From NCBI GenBank assembly GCA_002352225.1, contig DEIA01000043.1:4468-68027 (forward strand): a stretch of 63,560 nucleotides of DNA, read 5' to 3'. The notes under the pieces are model-generated. The model ran no database searches and was not told where the DNA came from. It was given only the letters and a program-made list of their open reading frames with translations. The stretch is from Flammeovirgaceae bacterium UBA2786 (GTDB lineage: Bacteria; Bacteroidota; Bacteroidia; Cytophagales; Cyclobacteriaceae). How positions within the stretch are numbered: the stretch's first letter is position 1; the number at the start of each line of letters is the position of its first letter. Below are positions 52,656-59,465 of the stretch, one piece after another. The position numbers and the translations under genes are program-made.

Positions 52656-53783
52656 ATGAATTATAATAACTTCCACAAAGCTACGCTCCTGCTAATTCTG
52701 CTTTTAACCATGAGTGGAGCTATTGTAAATGTTAAAAGAAGTTGTCTTAATCCCCCAGGCGATTATATCCACACTAAAAAGGCTAGTTACAATTGTTATC
52801 AATATACGCGTGCTTCATTACTTCATAACAATGTTAATTTGTCATCGGGTTATCCTTTTTCTGGTTATACAGTTTCAACTATAATAGGAGATCAGAATTT
52901 TATTAGGGTGTGTTCACTTAGCCAAGCGAAAGCAGTAGCTTTTTTAGAAGTCGGGCATTCTGTAATAAAACTAAATGATGGAAGATTTGCCTTCACGTTT
53001 GATGGCTATCCGGATGTGGAAACTTCCTTTTTCCCCGATGCGAGTTCGCAAGCCTGCGATGGCGATGAGGAGTATTATGATGCCATTCCCAACATCACTA
53101 TTTCAGGAGGCACGCAGGTAAACCAGGGCCAAAATATTACCCTTATGCTAACCAACAACGGGCAGGCGTTGCCTTCGTATCTTCAGTTAGATGAACTACG
53201 GTGGTTTTTCGATCAGGATTTTTTTATCAAGGTTAGTGGTACGAATACATCAATAACACTTACTGCTAAAACTTTAACTGGTCCGACTAATATTACTTAT
53301 AATTTACGAACCGGCTGTAACGGCAATACGGCCAATCACAAGATCAAGACGGTACAAGTACTTCCAAACTGTACCGGTACCCTGAATCAAGGGCCGCTGT
53401 ACACCTTTAATATGGTGCCGGGCGGCACAAACAACGTCCAGATGTTTTTAAGCTCGTGGACCTGGGTTAAAACCTCGGGCAACGCAAGCTGGAGTACCAG
53501 CAGCGGGGGCAAGAATATGAGCTTTTCCATTAGCGCAGGCTGTTCGACTTTTAATGCTTACAATGCCAGTTGCAATCTTACGTTTACCTTTTGCAAGGGT
53601 TCATCTTTTATGGGAGGAGATAATACCTTTGTTGTATTCGATTTAATTAATTCAAAGATTGTGAAGGAAGGGCAGCTTGAAGAGGGCGTGGAAGAAACCA
53701 AACAGGTTTTGGATGGCTTGCCCAACGGCCACTATGTGGTTTACCTCAATGGCACCAGTAAGCAGTATGTGAAGTCGGACTAA
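52656..53783 (+). CDS. Secreted protein with possible NlpC/P60-like Cys-His domain and sorting-like C-terminus
   Basis: A 375-residue exported protein (signal peptide about 1-22). Residues 40-130 carry YNCYQYTRASLL (Cys 47 at a helix start) and GHSVIKLNDGRFAF (His 101 at a strand start), an order seen in papain-fold NlpC/P60/CHAP enzymes; Bacteroidota proteins with YNCHxYAW and DHSA motifs followed by Ig-like domains look similar as I recall. Then comes an Ig-like stretch (about 143-235, ISGGTQVNQGQNITLML), a Cys-containing beta domain (about 240-325) and a C-terminal 50 residues (VVFDLINSKIVKEGQL to LPNGHYVVYLNG) resembling a type IX secretion sorting tail. First gene of a repeated cassette; see the following lipoproteins. 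Function is inferred. Confidence 0.8.
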   Translation: MNYNNFHKATLLLILLLTMSGAIVNVKRSCLNPPGDYIHTKKASYNCYQYTRASLLHNNVNLSSGYPFSGYTVSTIIGDQNFIRVCSLSQAKAVAFLEVGHSVIKLNDGRFAFTFDGYPDVETSFFPDASSQACDGDEEYYDAIPNITISGGTQVNQGQNITLMLTNNGQALPSYLQLDELRWFFDQDFFIKVSGTNTSITLTAKTLTGPTNITYNLRTGCNGNTANHKIKTVQVLPNCTGTLNQGPLYTFNMVPGGTNNVQMFLSSWTWVKTSGNASWSTSSGGKNMSFSISAGCSTFNAYNASCNLTFTFCKGSSFMGGDNTFVVFDLINSKIVKEGQLEEGVEETKQVLDGLPNGHYVVYLNGTSKQYVKSD

Positions 53784-53796
53784 AATTGCAACGGTT

Positions 53797-54471
53797 ATGC
53801 GTAAAAAAAAAGTTCTCTCAATATTCCGGTTTTGTTTCAATGCATTAATTTTTGTTTTAATCACTTTCCTTTCTTCGTGCGATGAAGATACTCTAGAGGT
53901 ACGAGATCCATGTGATTTTATTCGCTCGATTAATGAGGTTTCACTAGATATAAGTACTGCGTGCAATGAATGTTTCTTTAAGTTTTCATTCCAAGGAAGA
54001 GTTTATGATTTTAGGGACGATAGGATTGAAAAATGGTTCGGATGTGAGCAATTAGAAAAGTGTTTGATCATAGCTAAAAATGATTTCTTTGAGTTTAAAT
54101 TTAAATCATTAAATCATAGCAGCGATCTATTCGCAAGCCTAAATGAGCAACGCGCACTTTTAACTCCGGATTCATTGATGCAAACTGATTTTGACTTTTT
54201 TCAACAATCTTTTTTTCTGAAAGATCGTTGTGGTATAGAATATCAAGTTGCCAAAAATACGAGCATTTTTTCTCCTGATGTTTCAAGCAGTACACTTACT
54301 GGAATCAGTGTTTGGAAATTTACACTCATTAATGATGGGGTTAATCCTCCTCGCTATGTTACGGATTATCTTATTAGCGGAACCTTTAGTACCCAAGTGC
54401 TGATTGGTGGGAAATCCGAAAGCATCGGTGGTTCTTATGCGTTGATTTACAATGTTGTTGAGCCGCTTTGA
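53797..54471 (+). CDS. Cassette lipoprotein, copy 1
   Basis: A 224-residue lipoprotein (signal peptide with lipobox LSSC, Cys 28) of no family I know. It shares with the next gene the blocks DPCDFIRS, ACNECFFKFSFQGRVYDFRD, NEQRALLTPDSLMQTDF, LKDRCGIEYQVAKN and IGGSYALIYN. Five or more cysteines are conserved. It begins 13 bases after the stop of the secreted protein. Codons 3-5 lie in a run of nine A, so slippage could switch it off. Position and duplication suggest an immunity or inhibitor role for the secreted neighbour, but nothing proves it. Confidence 0.82.
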   Translation: MRKKKVLSIFRFCFNALIFVLITFLSSCDEDTLEVRDPCDFIRSINEVSLDISTACNECFFKFSFQGRVYDFRDDRIEKWFGCEQLEKCLIIAKNDFFEFKFKSLNHSSDLFASLNEQRALLTPDSLMQTDFDFFQQSFFLKDRCGIEYQVAKNTSIFSPDVSSSTLTGISVWKFTLINDGVNPPRYVTDYLISGTFSTQVLIGGKSESIGGSYALIYNVVEPL

Positions 54472-54494
54472 ATTTTATCCTTTTCTCATTATCC

Positions 54495-54696
54495 AGAATA
54501 TGAGCTTTTTTATTAGCTCAGGTTGCTCCACCTTTCATGCCTATAATGCCAGCTGCAACCTTACGTTTACCTTTTGCAAGGGTTCGTCTTTTATGGGAGG
54601 AGCAGATTTTGGATGGGTTGCCCAATGGGCATTATGTTGTTTACCTGAATGGTACCAGTACGCAGTATGTGAAGTCGGACTAAAATTGCAACGGTT
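54495..54696 (+). repeat. Remnant tail of the secreted protein, copy 2 (with internal deletion)
   Basis: Matches 53512-53796 of the secreted-protein gene, from AGAATATGAGCTTTT through the stop codon and spacer, but lacks about 86 bases (equivalent of 53619-53704), which shifts the frame. The leading part still reads ISSGCSTFHAYNASCNLTFTF. It therefore cannot encode the tail and is a relic placed directly before lipoprotein copy 2. Confidence 0.85.
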
Positions 54697-55368
54697 ATGC
54701 TTAAAAAAAGAGTTCTCTCAATATTCCGGTTATGTTTCAATGCATTAATTTTTGTTTTAATCACTTTCCTTTCTTCATGCGATGAGGACATCACAGAAGA
54801 GCGCGATCCTTGTGATTTTATTCGCTCGGTTGATGAGGTTTCATTAGATGTAAGTACTGCTTGCAATGAATGTTTTTTTAAGTTCTCATTTCAGGGTAGG
54901 GTTTATGATTTTCGAGATGAAAGGTTTGAAAAATGGCTTCAATGTGAGGAAGAGAAGTGTATTATCGCTATTAGGAATGCATTTTTTGAGTTTAATTTAA
55001 AATCATTAAATCGAAGTAGCGGTCTGTTCTCAAGCCTGAATAAACAGCGGGCACTTTTAACACCCGATTCGCTCATGCAAACTGATTTTAGTTTCTTTCA
55101 GCCATCGTTTTTGCTGAAAGACCGTTGTGGTGTAGAATATCAAGTTGCAAAGAACACCAATATTTTTTCTCCAGATATTTCGCACAGCACTGTTACTGGA
55201 ATTAGTGTTAGGAATTTCAACATTATTGATGATGGTGTCAATCCTCTACGATACTCTACACATTACCTCATCAGTGGAGTGTTTAGTACTCAGGTGCTGA
55301 TTGGAAATAAACCCAATAGCATTGGAGGTTCTTATTTGTTGCTTTATAAAATCGAAGAGCCTCTTTAA
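54697..55368 (+). CDS. Cassette lipoprotein, copy 2
   Basis: A 223-residue lipoprotein, clearly homologous over its whole length to copy 1 (about three quarters identical; opening LSIFRLCFNALIFVLITFLS nearly the same). Differences cluster in the middle (KWLQCEEEKCIIAIRNAFFEF) and near the C-terminus, consistent with divergence under selection. The run of A after the start is seven long. The 224/223-residue length and intact frame show that it is functional or recently so. Confidence 0.83.
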   Translation: MLKKRVLSIFRLCFNALIFVLITFLSSCDEDITEERDPCDFIRSVDEVSLDVSTACNECFFKFSFQGRVYDFRDERFEKWLQCEEEKCIIAIRNAFFEFNLKSLNRSSGLFSSLNKQRALLTPDSLMQTDFSFFQPSFLLKDRCGVEYQVAKNTNIFSPDISHSTVTGISVRNFNIIDDGVNPLRYSTHYLISGVFSTQVLIGNKPNSIGGSYLLLYKIEEPL

Positions 55369-55369
55369 A

Positions 55370-55556
55370 TTTATGGGAGGCATTAAATTTTTCGTTTTCG
55401 ATTTAACCCATTCAAGGGTTGTAAAAGAAGGGCAACTTGAAGAGGGCGTGGAAGAAACCAAACAGGTTTTGGATGGCTTGCCCAACGGCCACTATGTGGT
55501 TTACCTCAATGGCACCAGTAAGCAGTATGTGAAGTCAGACTAAAATTGTGACAGTT
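55370..55556 (+). repeat. Tail of the secreted protein, copy 3 (in-frame but headless)
   Basis: Corresponds to 53601-53796. A segment of 101 bases (55436-55536) is identical to 53676-53776, while the flanks differ, which points to recent duplication or gene conversion. It still encodes FVFDLTHSRVVKEGQL through LPNGHYVVYLNGTSKQYV in one frame but has no signal peptide or body; it follows lipoprotein copy 2 directly and precedes copy 3. Confidence 0.88.
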
Positions 55557-56203
55557 ATGCGTAAAAAACAAACTTTTTCAATATTACGGTTTTGTTGCAA
55601 TCCATTAATTTTTGTTTTAATCGCTTTCCTTTCTTCGTGCGATGAAGATACTCCGGAAGTGCGCGATCCATGCGATTTTGTACGTTCCGTTGATGAGGTT
55701 ACATTAGATACAAGCACTTCATCGTGCAACGAGTGCTTTTTCAAATTTTCCTTTCAAGGAAGGCTATATGATTTTAATGATGACAGAATAAAATCTATTT
55801 ATGGGTGTGAAAATGGAAAATGTACAAAAACCATATCAAATGATTTCTTTGAGTTTAAAATGAAATCCCTGCAACGGAGCATCGACCTGTTCTCCAGCCT
55901 GAATAAACAACGTGCACTTTTAACACCCGATTAACTTATGAAAACCAATTTTAATTTCTTTCAGCCCTCATTTCTGTTGAAAGATCGTTGCGGTGTTGAG
56001 TATCAAACATATTTTTCCCTGACATTTCCAGTAACACGCTTACCGGTATCAGTGTTTTGAATTACTTTGTTATCGATGACACACGTTACTCTACAAGTTA
56101 CCTGATTAGCGGAACCTTTAGTACACAGGTATTAATAGGTGACAAGACTGAGAGCATTGGTGGTTCTTATGCACTGATACATAATATAACTGAGCCTTTT
56201 TAA
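55557..56203 (+). pseudogene. Cassette lipoprotein, copy 3 (broken)
   Basis: Aligned to copies 1 and 2, this copy starts MRKKQTFSILRFC and runs intact through SSCNECFFKFSFQGRLYDF to KQRALLTPD, where TAA (55932-55934) replaces the Ser codon of LTPDS. Downstream the sequence still resembles the other copies (for example the segment before GGTTCTTATGCACTGATA) but lacks about 16 bases after the GTATCA near 56007 and about 12 bases further on, so it is not merely a single nonsense change. A shortened 125-residue lipoprotein could still be made. Confidence 0.85.
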
Positions 56204-56230
56204 ATCATTAATTGAGTAAAGGCAACTATT

Positions 56231-56258
56231 AAAAAAGCCACGCAATTCGCGTGGCTTT
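56231..56258 (-). terminator. Rho-independent terminator of the tRNA-like RNA
   Basis: A 10-bp stem AAAGCCACGC / GCGTGGCTTT with a five-base loop, followed on the minus strand by three more T for a run of six. On the plus strand the T tract is short, so the minus-strand direction is favoured. It begins six bases after the discriminator base of the RNA at 56264. Confidence 0.75.
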
Positions 56259-56263
56259 GTTTG

Positions 56264-56410
56264 CTGTAGAGGGAGGCTTCGAACCTCCACGGAGAAGTTA
56301 GCTGCAAGGCATAAGAAAACATTTTAGTGGTCAACCCATTACCTTGCGTTTATCCTTTGCTCTCCACCCCCGAGACAGGAGGGCATGTCTGCCAGTTTCA
56401 ACACCCTACA
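56264..56410 (-). ncRNA. tRNA-like RNA with very long variable region
   Basis: Minus-strand sequence folding as a tRNA cloverleaf with an expanded arm. Acceptor TGTAGGG (56410-56404) pairs with CTCTACA (56271-56265; one G-U), discriminator G at 56264. The D-loop TTGAAACTGGCAGACATG has the G18-G19 and A14/A21 of Leu-type tRNAs, although one D-stem pair is T-T. Stem CCCTC/GGGGG holds loop CTGTCTC, giving U33 and a GUC triplet. The T arm GGAGG-TTCGAAG-CCTCC is perfect. The variable region is 78 nt with stems GGAGA/TCTCC and GCAAGG/CCTTGC. It ends in a terminator. No CCA is encoded. It is not a standard elongator tRNA; it could be a regulatory or decayed tRNA. Confidence 0.55.
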
Positions 56411-56481
56411 ATTTTTAAAGAACGTCTGCGCTTTTCAACTGTTTAAACCCCCTTCCCTAAGACGGTTTATAAATTACACCA

Positions 56482-56513
56482 CAAAGGAACGAAAAATTTG
56501 AATTTGAAATCAA
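56482..56513 (-). promoter_or_regulatory. Putative promoter of the tRNA-like RNA
   Basis: On the minus strand TTG (56513-56511), a 21-base spacer and TTCCTTTG (56489-56482, one or two mismatches from TAnnTTTG) resemble a Bacteroidota -33/-7 promoter. A start near 56478 would yield a transcript of about 250 nt to the terminator, with about 68 nt before the tRNA-like part, including a hairpin AACCGTCTT/AAGGGGGTT and a boxA-like GTTCTTTAAAAA. Confidence 0.35.
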
Positions 56514-56551
56514 TAATACACTCAATAATTTAAATACTATTTAATAAAATG

Positions 56552-56559
56552 TACTTTTG
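56552..56559 (+). promoter_or_regulatory. -7 box (TACTTTTG) for the Lrp-family gene
   Basis: Exact TAnnTTTG box 28 bases before the ATG at 56588. No clear -33 element. Confidence 0.45.
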
Positions 56560-56587
56560 TTAAACAATTTATAAATTCAAATGACTT

Positions 56588-57052
56588 ATGGGGCGTAATT
56601 TTGAAATTGACAACACCGACCTGCGTATTCTGGAAATTCTGATGCAGGATGCCAAACGACCTTATACCGAAGTTGCCAGGCGCATTAATGTTTCGCAGGG
56701 TACTGTGCATGTACGCATGAATAAGATGGAAGACGCAGGCATTTTTGAAAAGACTACCCTAAAAATAAACTATGCTAAACTTGGGTACGACATCACAGCT
56801 TTTATCGGTATTTATCTGGAAAAGAGTGCTTTATATGAGTCTGTTTTAGCAAAACTTAAAAACATACCTGAAATTACAAACATTCATTACACCACAGGCA
56901 ATTACAGCATGTTTGTACGAATTCACTGCCGCGATACCAACCATTTAAAAGAAGTATTGCACGATAAAATGCAACAGGTAGAGGGTATTGAACGCACTGA
57001 AACTATGATCTCATTAGAGGAAAGCCTCGATCGCAACCTTAAACTCACCTGA
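56588..57052 (+). CDS. Lrp/AsnC-family transcriptional regulator
   Basis: A 154-residue regulator with an N-terminal winged helix-turn-helix (DLRILEILMQDAKRPYTEVARRINVSQGTVHVRMNKM) and a C-terminal RAM/ligand-binding domain (ITAFIGIYLEKSALYESV, GNYSMFVRIHCRDTNHLKEVL). The effector is presumably an amino acid or related metabolite. It precedes the SUF operon in the same direction with a 92-base gap, so it might affect it, though the palindrome near the sufB promoter has not been tied to it. Confidence 0.93.
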   Translation: MGRNFEIDNTDLRILEILMQDAKRPYTEVARRINVSQGTVHVRMNKMEDAGIFEKTTLKINYAKLGYDITAFIGIYLEKSALYESVLAKLKNIPEITNIHYTTGNYSMFVRIHCRDTNHLKEVLHDKMQQVEGIERTETMISLEESLDRNLKLT

Positions 57053-57080
57053 TTTTTAAAGAAATTTACAGGATTTGCGA

Positions 57081-57100
57081 ACCTTATAAAGGTAGTTTTG
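57081..57100 (+). promoter_or_regulatory. sufB promoter region with small palindrome
   Basis: ACCTT-ATA-AAGGT (57081-57093) is immediately followed by TAGTTTTG (57093-57100), an exact TAnnTTTG box 44 bases before the sufB ATG. A regulator bound at the palindrome would cover the promoter. A second weaker box TACTTTTA starts at 57104. No IscR or SufR homologue is in the window. Confidence 0.4.
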
Positions 57101-57144
57101 TTGTACTTTTACGATCAATTTAAAATTAGTCTAAATAGACTACA

Positions 57145-58590
57145 ATGAGTAAAAGCAATCAGGTTCTGGAAGAAATTACCTCGAAAGAATACGAGCACGG
57201 CTGGACTGTAAACCTGGAAACCGATGAAGCTCCTAAAGGCCTTAACGAAGATATTGTACGGTTTATTTCTGCTAAAAAGAACGAGCCGGAGTGGCTGCTG
57301 GACTGGCGCTTAAAAGCCTTTCGTCAATGGCAGAAAATGACAGAGCCCAAGTGGCCAAATGTTACCTATCCTGCCATAAACTATCAGGATATTATTTACT
57401 ACTCCGCTCCCAAGCAAAAAGTAAAACCCAATAGTCTGAACGAGGTTGATCCTGAACTGATTAAGACTTTTGAAAAACTTGGAATTTCTTTAACAGAACA
57501 AAAGCGCTTAACGGGTGTAGCGGTAGATGCTGTTATTGACAGCGTATCGGTTGCTACTACCTTTAAAGAAAAGCTGAGCGAACTGGGTATTATCTTCTGC
57601 TCATTTAGTGAAGCGGTAAAAGAACATCCTGAATTAGTAAAAAAATACCTGGGCTCGGTAGTGCCTATTGGCGATAACTACTTTGCCGCTCTTAACTCGG
57701 CCGTATTTTCCGATGGCTCGTTCTGCTACATTCCAAAAGGTGTACGTTGCCCCATGGAATTATCCACTTACTTCAGAATTAACGCGGCTAACACGGGACA
57801 GTTTGAAAGAACGTTGATTGTGGCTGATGAAGGCTCGTACGTAAGTTACCTGGAAGGTTGTACCGCACCCATGCGCGATGAAAATCAATTGCACGCGGCC
57901 GTGGTAGAACTCTACACCATGAAAGGTGCCGAGATAAAATACTCAACCGTGCAAAACTGGTACCCGGGCGATAAAAATGGAAAAGGTGGTATTTACAACT
58001 TCGTAACCAAGCGGGGCTTATGCGCGGGCGATCATTCTAAAATTTCGTGGACACAGGTAGAAACCGGATCGGCCATTACCTGGAAATACCCTTCGTGTAT
58101 ATTAAAAGGTGACTATTCGGTTGGTGAATTTTATTCGGTGGCTGTTACCAATAACTACCAGCAAGCCGACACCGGCACCAAGATGATTCACATTGGTAAA
58201 AACACGCGGTCGCGTATTGTAAGCAAAGGTATTTCGGCTGGTAAATCTCAAAACAGTTATCGAGGTCAGGTACACGTAATGAAACGCGCAACAAACGCAC
58301 GTAATCATTCGCAATGCGATTCGCTGCTAATGGGCGACCAATGTGGTGCGCATACGTTCCCCTACATTGATGTTGAAAATAATTCGGCACGCATCGAACA
58401 CGAAGCTACTACATCTAAAATTGGCGAAGATCAGATCTTCTACTGTCTGCAACGGGGTATTGATGAAGAGGCCGCTGTAGCTTTGATTGTAAACGGATAC
58501 GCAAAAGAAGTATTGAATCAACTACCCATGGAGTTTGCGGTAGAAGCACAAAAACTTCTGGCACTTACATTAGAAGGGAGCGTGGGGTAA
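57145..58590 (+). CDS. sufB: Fe-S cluster assembly scaffold SufB
   Basis: Core scaffold of the SufBCD complex that builds Fe-S clusters. The 481-residue protein has the SufB motifs CYIPKGVRCPMELSTYFRIN, EGCTAPMRDENQLHAAVVEL, the beta-helix body (YSTVQNWYPGDKNGKGGIYN) and RARG-like RIVSKGISAGKSQNSYRG, ending HEATTSKIGEDQIFYCLQRG. The N-terminal half is longer than in SufD. It leads an operon with sufC, sufD, sufS, a small gene, sufE and a DUF59 gene. Confidence 0.97.
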   Translation: MSKSNQVLEEITSKEYEHGWTVNLETDEAPKGLNEDIVRFISAKKNEPEWLLDWRLKAFRQWQKMTEPKWPNVTYPAINYQDIIYYSAPKQKVKPNSLNEVDPELIKTFEKLGISLTEQKRLTGVAVDAVIDSVSVATTFKEKLSELGIIFCSFSEAVKEHPELVKKYLGSVVPIGDNYFAALNSAVFSDGSFCYIPKGVRCPMELSTYFRINAANTGQFERTLIVADEGSYVSYLEGCTAPMRDENQLHAAVVELYTMKGAEIKYSTVQNWYPGDKNGKGGIYNFVTKRGLCAGDHSKISWTQVETGSAITWKYPSCILKGDYSVGEFYSVAVTNNYQQADTGTKMIHIGKNTRSRIVSKGISAGKSQNSYRGQVHVMKRATNARNHSQCDSLLMGDQCGAHTFPYIDVENNSARIEHEATTSKIGEDQIFYCLQRGIDEEAAVALIVNGYAKEVLNQLPMEFAVEAQKLLALTLEGSVG

Positions 58591-58591
58591 G

Positions 58592-58705
58592 AATTTCGGA
58601 TTTTAAATTCAAAATTTCGAATTATCCCAATCAGGAATTAAGGGAACAAAATATATCGACAAGAATAAAAAATAAAGACCAACTATAATCCGAAATTTTA
58701 AATTC
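58592..58705. repeat. Imperfect inverted/direct repeat in the sufB-sufC gap
   Basis: AATTTCGGATT (58592-58602) is the exact complement of AATCCGAAATT (58687-58697), 11 bp. ATTTTAAATTC also occurs as a direct repeat at 58600-58610 and 58695-58705. The second copy ends three bases before the sufC ATG. Similar in style to the 18-bp inverted repeat in the met region; possibly a REP-like element inside the operon. The 118-base gap holds no gene. Confidence 0.7.
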
Positions 58706-58708
58706 GAA

Positions 58709-59464
58709 ATGCTAAATATTAAGAACCTACAAGCACGCATCGGAGAAAACCAAATCCTTAACGGGATTGATTTAAAGGTTAATGCAGGAGAAGTACATGC
58801 CATTATGGGCCCCAATGGCTCAGGTAAAAGTACATTAGCTTCAGTATTAGCCGGGCGTGAAGATTATGAAGTTACAGGAGGTAAGATAGATTTCTTAGGT
58901 AAAGATTTACTGGAACTCTCGCCCGAAGATCGCGCACGCGAAGGCATCTTCATGGCCTTTCAATATCCGGTAGAAATTCCGGGCGTTAGCACAATCAACT
59001 TTATGAAAACTGCCCTTAACCAGATTCGTACATATCGTGGGCAGCAGGCATTGGATGCTGTTTCATTTCTTCAGTTAATGAAAGAAAAAATGAAACTGGT
59101 AGAAATCGATCAATCCTTACTCAATCGTTCGCTCAACGAAGGGTTTTCGGGAGGTGAAAAAAAACGGAACGAGATTTTTCAGATGGCCATGTTGGAACCG
59201 AAGCTGGCCATTTTGGATGAAACCGATTCTGGTCTGGACATCGATGCTTTGCGTATTGTAGCCAATGGCGTAAACAAACTGCGCAATAAAAACAACGCCA
59301 CCATTGTTGTAACGCACTATCAACGCTTGCTTGATTATATCGTTCCCGATTATGTGCACGTATTGTACAAGGGCAAAATCGTAAAATCGGGTACCAAAGA
59401 ACTGGCGCTTGAATTAGAGGCAAAAGGGTACGACTGGATAAAGAACGAAATAGCTGTTGCGTGA
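58709..59464 (+). CDS. sufC: Fe-S cluster assembly ATPase SufC
   Basis: ABC-type ATPase of SufBCD. The 251-residue protein has Walker A IMGPNGSGKSTLASVLAG (about residues 34-51), the signature LNEGFSGGEKKRNEIFQMA, Walker B LAILDETDSGLDIDAL and the switch His in IVVTHYQRLLDYI. Length is normal. It overlaps sufD's possible TTG start; the ATG of sufD follows one base after its stop. Confidence 0.97.
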   Translation: MLNIKNLQARIGENQILNGIDLKVNAGEVHAIMGPNGSGKSTLASVLAGREDYEVTGGKIDFLGKDLLELSPEDRAREGIFMAFQYPVEIPGVSTINFMKTALNQIRTYRGQQALDAVSFLQLMKEKMKLVEIDQSLLNRSLNEGFSGGEKKRNEIFQMAMLEPKLAILDETDSGLDIDALRIVANGVNKLRNKNNATIVVTHYQRLLDYIVPDYVHVLYKGKIVKSGTKELALELEAKGYDWIKNEIAVA

Positions 59465-59465
59465 T

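Noticed and set aside
54452..54748. 98-residue open frame spanning the second tail remnant
   Set aside because: It reads through a deletion junction out of frame with the parent tail, so it is a by-product of the remnant, not a gene.
53797..55934. Lipoprotein copies as integrated phage or IS passengers
   Set aside because: No integrase, transposase or flanking target duplication is visible; repeated units with shared tails explain the array.
56289..56366. Group I intron inside a tRNA
   Set aside because: At 78 bases it is far too short and it lies in the variable-arm position, not the anticodon loop.
56264..56410. tmRNA (ssrA)
   Set aside because: No GGGG-to-TTCGAC 5' signature, no Ala-rich tag frame, and the D region is Leu-tRNA-like; the chance frame AKDKRKVMG has no proteolysis-tag ending.
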